A stretch of 64,000 nt of DNA from Aralia elata (taxonomy: Eukaryota; Streptophyta; Magnoliopsida; Apiales; Araliaceae), in contig JAVJAP010000214.1 of NCBI GenBank assembly GCA_034770075.1, forward strand, positions 2,046,001 to 2,110,000, read 5' to 3'. The position numbers and the translations under genes are program-made. The notes below the pieces were generated by a model. The model did not search any database, had not been told where the DNA came from, and saw only the letters and a list, made by a program, of their open reading frames with translations. Positions 55,592 through 64,000 of this stretch are shown here, piece after piece; positions within the stretch are counted from its first letter, which is position 1, and each line of letters begins with the position of its first letter.

Positions 55592-56863
55592 AATATCCCC
55601 AAACTCAAGACTTTGCTTGTCCTCAAGCAAAAACACAAGAAAAACAAAAATAAACAAACCTATCTAAATGAATGCATATGCATGATGTAATACGACCGAG
55701 CAATCAACCAACATAGATTATAAATATCAGGCCTCAGAGATCAGTAACTAACAATTCAGCAAGACTTCAAATTTACGCACCATCAGAAATTTAACTTATC
55801 ATAAATTTCATCATACTTTCAACCCTTCCGTGTGTGTGTGTGATTAACATATCAAATTAGTTAAAACCTCAATCCAATTCATGTACCACATTGCTCAATA
55901 AAAGATATTTTATTACAAATAAGACTCTTTAGTACCCCTCTTATCCACTTGTCTTCACCATTTTTTTCTTTTTCTCTTTTTTTTTACGAGTGCATTTTAT
56001 GCTCTATCTCGTCGATTTTTCCATCAAATTCCTGTATTCTTGACTTGTGCAATGTCTATCTTTATTAAGCTTTTCAATACCACCTATTTAGCGAACTTTC
56101 CACCAATGACTCCTAAACCAGATGGCTTTAGGGCACTAAGTGTAGAGACACTCGTAAGGGCTTACTTGTTTGAATGACAAAGGCCACCAAAATAAACTAG
56201 TCAAGATCTGCTCATATCTGTTTATCTTCCTTCTCTTGTTTTTTTCATTTTTTTACTTGCATTTTAGACAGATATTGAAGCAGTAATTATTCATATTTTT
56301 GTGTTCTAACAAGTGATAGAGGTCAGTATATCCTTAATGAGCACCTAATACATAAAATTGAACCAACTCCTAACCAATTCAACACATTGACGTGCGCAAT
56401 TAAAAATCAAAAGGGTCTCAAGTCTTGACAAAACCAGAAACAGTCAAAATTCCTAACTTAGCAATCCTTATCCGTCTTATTAAACTAATTAGCTAACTGA
56501 TCAAAATTTTCATCATCGGCCTTCCTTAAATGCACTATATTAATTCATCACTCAAATGACCTTAAATACAATTTTATATGATCCTAAAGTTATAAGTGAA
56601 TGTAGTAAACTAATCTGCAAAAGAAAATATTTTTGGGATTTTTCTTTCAATTTTATATTTTTTTATGTTTTTAAACAATAAAAAAAATTAACCGAAAGTA
56701 AATTATGTTGCAAATTATGTGAAAACTATAACAAATATGAAAACAATAACAAGATAATAAAAGTATGACTAATGCCAAGCAACCCCACCCCCAAACTCAT
56801 TTGGAATAATGTCCTCATTGTTTATAAGATAGAAAAATTAAAACTGAGGACTTCCCTGATCAG
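55592..56863 (-). other. 3' untranslated region of element K
   Basis: Non-coding. It contains the purine tract region (55592-55630, minus GAGGACAAGCAAAG then GAGTTTGGGGATATT) and a second GAGTTTGGGGGTGGGG run near 56785-56800. Otherwise AT-rich. Confidence 0.65.
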
Positions 56864-58043
56864 TCAAGCATCGTGCTCGACCTGCTCATCATCGGAGCCT
56901 AATGGTGGAAATGTTGGCAGCGGCTAAGGAATTGGAAAATGACCGAGGTTGGTGTTTGGATTCAATCGGGAAAACATCTCTGTTGGAGCAGTGTTGAACT
57001 GATTCCGATGATCAAACATATGTGCTTGACGCTCCGCCAACCTTCAATTCTGCCTCACTAAGCTTTTATGTTGATCATCCGAATGAAGCTGCAAATTTCA
57101 GAACTGAGCACTAAATTTGGCCTTGCCCCGAGATGTGGATGCCGAGGGAGCTTCCACTTCTTCATCGGAATCATGCTCTTCATCCGCGAAAGGAGGTTAA
57201 ATAATGAAGCCTACGCCATGAGGATGAGATTCACCTCCTTCCTATACCTTATAACGTGCAATCAATCCATGATCCAACAGAAGTACAGGCTGTTGTACTG
57301 ATTCATCCGATCTCCATCTCACCCCCGCACGATAACAGAGCCCGTAGATGAGGGACGGATGTGGCAATCCGCCTTCTGTATTACCCCTAATATATCTCCT
57401 CATAGAATGCAGAATCACATTCCCCACATCTATGGCAAAGTCCTTGATAATAATAGAGCGGAGGGGCTTTTTCTCTTATAACATCGCTCATGTGCTGAGA
57501 GGGCATAAGTTTGGCACAAAGAAAGGCGTACTAAATCTTCCCGTAACGACTGAGATCTTTGCTGAGGAAATATGCTGCACCCCGAGGACCTTTGAACGTC
57601 CATGTAGTCTCAGGCTTGTATAACTCAGCAATCATTGTATCATAGTTGGGATTTTTGTTTAGGAAGTGGACATAAGAGCAATGATCTAGCGGTATCAGAT
57701 TATAGTAGTCATTGATTGTTGTTGCACTGAAGGACACCAGCTTGTCCCTAACCATTACTTCATACGGCTCTCTGTCTTCGGCATTTGCATAGAACTCTTT
57801 CACGATTGATACTACCGTCGGGTCTGGTTGATCAGTAAATGTATCCCAGCCCCTCTCAATGATTTGGTGTGGCATTTCTCCATCTAATACTTCATTTAAG
57901 CGGAGGCCCTACTCGGGAGTTAGAGCTTTACCCGATATGTATGATTCAAATCTATCTGCTGCCTCGACACTGATGAATTTTCGCTTGTCATATGGTTTTG
58001 ATGGGACCGATGAACTCTCCCCTCTGTGTCTTTTGGGTACCAT
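56864..58043 (-). pseudogene. Orphan ORF of element K, putative plant transposon-protein domain
   Basis: ATG at 58043. The frame has a TAG where Trp is likely (about 57909) and then reads IVKEFYANAEDREPYEV, VRDKLVSFSATTINDYYNL and a WTFKGPRGAAYFLSK segment to a stop at 57531. After a frameshift near 57470 it resumes (57427-57242: MRRYIRGNTEGGLPHPSLIY, GLCYRAGV). A Pro-rich acidic tail follows to a TGA at 56864. The EFY ... V(R) ... IN core matches the B ORF (EFYQN, VRR, EIN). By position it follows what looks like the end of a pol region and precedes the 3' LTR, the place of env-like ORFs in Athila elements. Function unknown. Confidence 0.7.
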
Positions 58044-58969
58044 TACCAAGTTTATGTAACAACATAGAATAGATAAGCCACTTGGTTGATCCCACTGTCG
58101 AATTACTTGTCAAACACACTGACAACTCTTTAAGGCAATCTATCGAACACTTGGTGTGCCTCTGTTGAAACCCTTCTTTAAAACCTTCCCCCAAACTCAA
58201 TTTCCACTAATTTTGGACTAGGCTTTGCATAAGTGAATAATATAAAACAATCCCAAACCCAATTGAGCCAACATAAGCTCAATTGGGTTACAATTCAAAG
58301 TATATGTAATATGTTCACAATTATCCAATTCCAATTCCAAATAAATAATTATCTCAAAAAAATTAAAAAGTTAGGTTACAATTTCACCCAATGTAAAGTA
58401 CCTTGTGAATGTAATTGGATTTGATGAAGAAGTCTGTGTAGGTTGAGTTGTATGTAATGCATGGACCTTGTTCTTCAATTTGTAGGTGAACTTAACTGAT
58501 GGCAAATCCGTTACGCTTCAAATGGGTGAAGATTTCGTGGAGCTTTTTGGTTGAAGCACAATTCGTGGGGTTTGGGTTTAGGGAAGGGAGGAATTCTTCT
58601 GGCTTTGAGGTTGAATCTGAGTGGGATAGATAGAGAGGGTTTGGGTCAAGCTTGGGAGGGTTTTGGGTTAAAATAAATCTGATTTGGAAAGGTTTTAAAA
58701 AACTAAAATCCGACGTGTTCGCCGGGGCGAAGTTAATTGAACTAGGAATCTCGTCGGGGCAAAGTGCAACAGAGAGGTTTAGGCTGGGGCGAGCTCTGGA
58801 TTCGTTGGGGTGAAGCTTGGATAGAGAGGTTCTCGTCGGGGCGAGCTCCTCCTGCCTTTTTGGGCTCACCGGGGTGAAGTCCCCTTTTGCAAAAAAGTTT
58901 AATTTTTTCCTCTTTTCATCAATTTTGTAATCCCAATACCTCTTTCCTGTAACATTGCAACAAAACATG
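58044..58969 (-). other. Intergenic/leader region of element K with GC motif array
   Basis: No reliable gene; the 158-codon frame at 58492-58968 is a reading of the repeat array. A candidate splice acceptor on the minus strand (TTGCAATGTTACAG, near 58947) would place a spliced transcript start just upstream of the orphan ORF. Confidence 0.5.
58705..58875. repeat. GCCGGGGCGA motif array (K interior)
   Basis: CGCCGGGGCGAAG, CTCGTCGGGGCAAAG, GGCTGGGGCGAGC, CGTTGGGGTGAAGC, CTCGTCGGGGCGAGC and CACCGGGGTGAAG at intervals of 25-35 bp. Confidence 0.88.
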
Positions 58970-59328
58970 GATTAGATAACCTTTTTAGAGCATAAGAGAC
59001 TTGCAAATCATCTAAAATCTTAGAAATTAACTATTAACTATCCTAACTACTTGTAAAAAATATAGAAAACTGAAATAGCTGAAACTAATAAAATGATTGG
59101 GTTGCATCCATCAAGCACTTGATTTATAGTCGTCAGCCCGACTTTCATGAATTCTTAACCCAGATCAACTTTACGCTTGAAGAACCAATTCACACTCTAA
59201 CGCTTGGTCTTGCCCTTATACCGCTTGACTTTCCTGTGAGATTAAAAACCCCCAAACTTGAGTTGATCCGCCTTGTTCATTTGGTTTACATTTTTCTCAT
59301 CTGCTTCCTCCTTAAGTCCACCTACAAC
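58970..59328 (-). other. Tail of an Athila/TAT-type pol region (element K)
   Basis: The minus strand has CTCAAGTTTGGGGGTTT followed by a CAAGTGCTTGATGGATGCAACCC motif close to the GGGAGGCAACCC words at the end of Athila/TAT coding regions. No open frame survives. Interrupted by L at 59329. Confidence 0.45.
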
Positions 59329-61146
59329 TATTAGGTTTGTATATTACGCAAGCATGCAATCAAATTACATAAATAGAGCGGAAGCGCGATAAAACGGATT
59401 TTAAAATTTTAATACAAACCAACACTATGATCTATCCTTGTGTTCAATTATCTATTAAACGAAAAAGAAAGAGAATAAGAATTATACCCTCGTAGATCAA
59501 AGCTCGGGTGCAAGTTCAACTCCTAGTCCTTCGTGTTCTCCTCGAATTCCACCGATGAGATTCCTTCCTTTGATCAACGTTAGCCACCCAAGTGTTTGGC
59601 CTCTAGAGGTGATCCACCAAGGAAGAATAGGTATTCAAGAAGTTGGGTGTTGGCAAAACCCTAGTTTCTATCTCTATAGAAATTAAAAGTAATCTCCACA
59701 ATCTAATGCAAGAGTGTGTCACCCTAATCTATGATAAGACTTCTCTTATTTATAGATGTAGAAAAAACCCTTCCCTAAACTATTTAGGATTAGGGTTTCT
59801 ATTCTAGCTAAACTCCTTTAATTAAATCAACCTCCTAATCTAATTAGGAATCCATGAGAGAATACTTCTATTAATTAATTTCCAATCCCTATTAAGAATT
59901 AAATAATAGTAATAGTAATAATAATAATAAGACTCCTCTTATTAATTTATATTTAATATTTCTAAAATATTAAATAATAAATATTAAGCTATTTAATTTA
60001 TTCTATCTCCATAGATTAAATTAAATACACTTAACTTATTATTACAATTATGTCATTTACTTCTTAAATAAATATTTTTCTTTTGCGGTGTGACCCTTTA
60101 GATTCTCCATATTAAACCGGTTGTGAATAAATCAATTAGAACAATTCTAATCTTATTTAAATAAATAAATTAAACTATTTAATTCATTTAAATAAATAAC
60201 ATTTATTCTACAATAAGGGTAAGCCCCCTTAGCGATCAACGACTTTCTAGATAATATAGATTTCAACATTAATCATAAAAGAACCTTTCAGTAAATAGAT
60301 ACCGTACAATTCAATCATTCTACCAATGTCCCAATTAAATATAAGTTATGGAATTACTGTCAAGTCTTATTTTATGTAATTATATGCATTTCGATTCCCA
60401 AATGCACAACTCTTTTAATGCAAATTAGAAACTCCTTTCTAATTTCATTCTGCCTTGGCCAAGGACTACTGAGTTGTCATTTATCGAATCACATAGGACA
60501 TTCATATCTTTTACTAGACGTGATAGATTCTTTGTTGATCATTCACCTATCTCCATATGCAAGTTATTATACCCAATCATACCCTTTGATATACCCTAAA
60601 GGTCTTAAGGGACATGTCAAAATATAACTCATCATACATAAGATACTATGATAATCTCAAGTCCAATGATCACTTGTACTACTATCACTAGAGGAATTCC
60701 TATTGACAAGCGAGTAAAACTCCATTAGGTATTCCTTAGCGAGCCACGTTCAATGAACTTATTCTCCAATAAGCACCTACATACTTGCTTTAGTGTCTCT
60801 ACACAAATAATTATGAGATCAATCATCCTCTTCCTAAGAGCAAGCAGCGTATGTACTAATCTATCTGGATTCACTAATCCCTTTTTTAGTAATCCAATGA
60901 TTAGGAACGATTTTAGTTTGTGAGCTATCTAGAATTTAGATCTCATAAGTATGATCACCATCATGATTCTAAAAGCATTGCTCAAAATTATGGATTTATC
61001 ACATTTAATATAACAGCACCATGTAGATAATATAAAATGCCTTTGATACTTTTATTAATAAATGAATAAGATTACAAAGTATATGCTTCATCATATCAAA
61101 TATGATTGGCTTGTGTGCATACTACTTTCAATCTCCCACTAGCACT

Positions 61147-61735
61147 AAAGGCAATCGCCATGGTATCTAATACCCATCCTCTCTAAGTGACGATCAAACT
61201 GCTGTTGTGTTAAAGCTTTAGTAAATGGATCTGTAATGTTGTCTTGAGAGTCCACACGCTCAAGTGTGACATCTCCTCTTTCAATGATCTCTCTAATCAA
61301 ATGAAACCGCCGCAACACATGTTTGGATTTTTAATTAGACCTAGGTTCCTTAGCCTGTGAAATAGCTCTGATATTGTTATAAAATAAAGGTACGACTCCT
61401 CTAATGCTAGGAACCACTCCAAGTTCAGTTATGAACTTCTTCATCCAAATAGCTTCCTTTGCAGCTTCACTTGCAGCTATGTACTCTGCCTCTGTCACTA
61501 AATCAGCAACTATTTGCTACTTGGAACTTTTCCAACTCACTGCGCCACCGTTTAAGGTAAATATATACCCTGAAACGGATTTACTGTCATCTTGGTCCGT
61601 TTGAAAACTTGAGTCTGTATAGCCCTATAGTTTCAATTCAGACCCACCGTAAACAAGAAATACATCCTTAGTTCTTCTCAAGTACTTTAGGATGTTTTTC
61701 ACTGCCTTCCAGTGCTTTTCTCCTGGATTCGACTA
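61147..61735 (-). pseudogene. Copia RNase H (element L)
   Basis: Same protein as 10345-10896 but with at least four stops. The GYTDSSFQTDQDD and TEAEY motifs survive; FCDN has become FYNN, so a catalytic Asp is lost. Unlike A it keeps the correct frame at the RT/RNase H joint (CTGGAAGGCAGTG). Confidence 0.85.
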
Positions 61736-62176
61736 TTATCTGCTTGTTACACTAAGTGCATGAGTGACATCTGGTCTAGTACATATCATATCGTACATGA
61801 TAGATCCTATTGCTGAAGCATAAGGAATCTTACTCATCCGGTCTCTCTCCTCAGGTGTCTTCGGGGCCTGTTTCTTGGAGAGATGTATTCCATGGCTTAT
61901 CAGCATGAGACCTCTCTTGGAGTCTTCCATGCTAAACTTCTTTAGCATCAAGTCAATGTACTTTTCTTGGGTCAAGCCAAGCATCCTTTTAGATCTATCT
62001 CTATAGATCTTTATCCCCAAAATATAGGATGCCTCACCCAAGTCCTTCATGGAAAAGTGTTTAGATAACCAAATTTTGATCGACTGTAGTATAGGAACAT
62101 CATTCCCTATCAGTAATATATCGTCTACATATAATACTAGGAATGAAACAGCGCTCCCACTAACCTTCTTGTACAC
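61736..62176 (-). pseudogene. Copia reverse transcriptase, C-terminal half (element L)
   Basis: 146 codons with LYVDDILLIG (intact YVDD) and FSMKDLGEASYILGIKIY. Bounded by stops; same frame as the 62558 ORF. Confidence 0.88.
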
Positions 62177-62557
62177 ACATGGTTCATCCTTATTTTTGAT
62201 AAAATCAAACTTTTTGATTATCTCATCAAAACGGATGTTCCACCTTCAAAAAGATTGTTTCAATCCATAAATGGATCGTTGTAGCTTAGAGACTTGGTTT
62301 GTTACAACCGTTGAAACAAAACCCTCTGGCTATATCATATACACATTCTCCTCAAGCTCTCCATTGAGGAAAGTCGTTTTCACGTCCATTTGCCAGATTT
62401 CGTAGTCATAATAAGCAGCAATTACAAGCAAAATCCGAATGGACTTGAGCATAGCTACTGGTGAGAAGGTTTCATCATAGTTAACTCCTTGTCTTTGTTT
62501 GAAACCTTTTGCAACCAGTCGGGCCTTATAAGTCTCTACCTTGTCGTCTGCTCCAGT

Positions 62558-63672
62558 CTATCTCTTAAAGACCCATTTACACCCAATAGGTTTAATGCCC
62601 TTAGGCGGTGAAACCAAAGTCCATACTTGGTTTTCATACATGGAGTCTATCTCGAATTTCATGGCTTCTAGCCATTTCTCTGAGTCTTTACTACTCATAG
62701 CCTCTTCGTAAGTCAATGGATCATCATCATCTATGATGCGTACCTCATCATCATCCTCTACGATGAATCCATACCTATTAGATATCTTTGGTACTCTTCC
62801 AGATTTACGAATAGGTTGTGGTATAGTAGGTTCTTCCACTTGGTCAGGTACCTGACTTTGATCCGTAGTATTTTGTGGTTCTTGAACTTCTTCAAGATAT
62901 ATCTTACTCCCACTGACCCCTTCAAGGATAAACTCCTTTTCCAAGAAGGCAGTGTGTTTCGCAACAAACACCTTTTGATTAGTAGGATGATAGAAATAAT
63001 ATCCTAAGCCTTCTTTAGGATATCCCACAAATCTACACTTGTCGGATCTAGTCTTCAGCTTATCATGCTCAAACCTTTTGGCATAAGTTGGACAACCCCA
63101 AGTCTTAACATGCTTAAGACTAGGTTTCCTCCCTGTCCATAATTCATATGGAGTCTTTGGGATGGATATGGTAGGTACCTTGTAAAGTAGGTATGCAGCC
63201 GTTTCTAGGGCATAACCCCAGAAGGATACTAGAAGGTCGGTATAACTCATCATGGAACGAACCATGTCCAACAATGTTAGATTTCTCCTTTCAGATACAC
63301 CATTTAACTGTGGCGTCCCTGGTGGAGTCCATTGTGAGATTATACCATTTTCTTTGAGACAACTTAGAAACTCATTTGTCAAGTATTCCCCTCCTCGATC
63401 CGATCGAAGAATTTTAATACTCTTACCAGTTTGCTTCTCTACTTCACTTCTGAATTCTTTGAACTTTTCAAATGATTCAGACTTGTATTTCATTAAATAC
63501 ACATATCCAAATCTAGAATGATCATCAGTGAAAGTAATAGAATAAGAATACCCTCCTCATGTATTCGTTGTCATAGGTCCACATACGTTTGTGTGTACTA
63601 ACGCTAACAACTCTGTAACTCTTTCTCGTTTTTCACTAAAAGGAGATTTAGTCATCTTACCCATGAGATAAG
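62558..63672 (-). pseudogene. Copia integrase to RT N-terminus (element L)
   Basis: The open frame 63502-62558 carries SDRGGEY, NGVSERRN, KTWGCPTYAKRF, a connection rich in acidic residues (EDDDEVRIIDDDD) and the start of RT (PIGCKWVFKR). Upstream, past one TGA (for Arg), the frame reaches 63672 with HTNVCGP, where the first catalytic Asp has become Asn. Confidence 0.88.
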
Positions 63673-64000
63673 TGTTAGCTTTGTATAACGCGAACATGCA
63701 ATCAAATTACATAAATAAAGCGGAAGCGTGATAAAATCAAATTTTAAAATTCTATACAAACCATCACCATGATCTTTCTTTATGCACAATTATTAATTAA
63801 ACGAAAGAGATGGAGAATAAGAATTATACCCTTGTAGAATTCTAGCTTCCTCAGGTACAAGTTCACCTCCAATTCCTTCGCGTTCTCCTTGAATTGCACC
63901 GATTAAATTCCTTCCTTTGATCAACGTTAGCCACCCAAGTGTTTGGCCTCTAGAGGTGATCCACCAAGGAAGAACAAGTATTCAAGAAGATGGGTGTTTG
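63673..64000 (-). mobile_element. A-family LTR inserted in element L (runs off the window)
   Basis: TGTTAGCTTTGTATAACGCG onward, collinear with solo LTR I. It interrupts L within the pre-integrase codons (after MGKMTKSPF in minus sense). The far boundary lies outside the window. Confidence 0.88.

Larger units (their letters stand above)
59329..63672 (-). mobile_element. Copia element L (A family), 3' part
   Basis: 3' LTR 59329-61130 (1802 bp; the first bases read TATTAGG for TGTTAGG), purine tract 61131-61146, RNase H, RT, integrase. The upstream half is displaced by an LTR of the same family at 63673. Many nonsense codons. Confidence 0.9.

Noticed and set aside
58492..58968. A 158-codon minus-strand ORF with Pro/Ser-rich sequence
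   Set aside because: Low-complexity reading across the GC motif array of K; no domain.
1..64000. Endogenous pararetrovirus (the primer site TGGTATCAGAGC is also used by such viruses)
   Set aside because: All primer sites here lie next to LTRs with target duplications, and every RT or integrase found belongs to copia or gypsy; no movement-protein or coat motif was seen.
1..64000. Host protein-coding genes, tRNA genes, rRNA, CRISPR arrays
   Set aside because: Every long frame is assigned to a retroelement or an antisense shadow; no tRNA-like cloverleaf or regular direct-repeat array of CRISPR type was seen by eye.

Overview
This window is plant nuclear DNA made almost entirely of LTR retrotransposons. 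I found no host gene, tRNA, rRNA, CRISPR array or intact autonomous element. The plant origin rests on Ty1/copia and Ty3/gypsy polyproteins typical of angiosperms (chromodomain integrase, Athila-type gag, CCHC copia gag), tRNA-Met and tRNA-Asp type primer sites, and AT-rich flanks. The species cannot be told from the sequence.

Layout. (1) 1-5728: 5' part of a minus-strand copia element D. (2) 5729-6112: end of a plus-oriented Tekay-like LTR, cut into the orphan coiled-coil ORF of gypsy element E (6113-7050). (3) 7051-8502 plus 36568-37863: one full Tekay-type LTR (2748 bp net), split by the insertion of copia element A (8503-36562, target duplication GACAA). (4) The 5' LTR of A is itself split by two later insertions: B (15872-27989, duplication AATTA, 3.03-kb LTRs, no pol, orphan ORF) and C (28102-35344, duplication AAGAC, Tekay-like, pol deleted). 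(5) 37864-39530: integrase and chromodomain of a Tekay-type gypsy element T, fused in frame to an Athila-type gag/protease (element G, 39530-40002 and 46491-51887). (6) G is split by H (40003-46490, duplication CTCAT), a gag-only element, which is split in turn by solo LTR I (43444-45234, duplication TTTGT). Solo LTR J (50065-51877) sits in the G LTR. (7) 51888-54271: LTR fragments and an AT-rich palindrome array. (8) 54272-59328: minus-strand Athila-like element K with an orphan 'plant transposon protein' type ORF. (9) 59329-63672: copia element L, of the same family as A, cut by yet another LTR of that family at 63673-64000.

Removing each insertion with one copy of its 5-bp duplication restores LTR lengths to within 1 bp (A: 1823 vs 1822) and restores the reading frames of G and H, so the nest is well supported.

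The less ordinary content is non-autonomous. B carries LTRs full of a repeated GATCGTAGAG word and of short hairpins whose arms co-vary. B and K, which belong to different element types, carry related orphan ORFs. C and E carry a coiled-coil ORF upstream of gag. H encodes a long gag-derived ORF ending in F-D-P-G repeats. Several unrelated families carry short GC-rich repeat arrays in their untranslated parts. The coding remnants are decayed mostly by C-to-T or G-to-A nonsense changes, as expected of methylated, silenced DNA.
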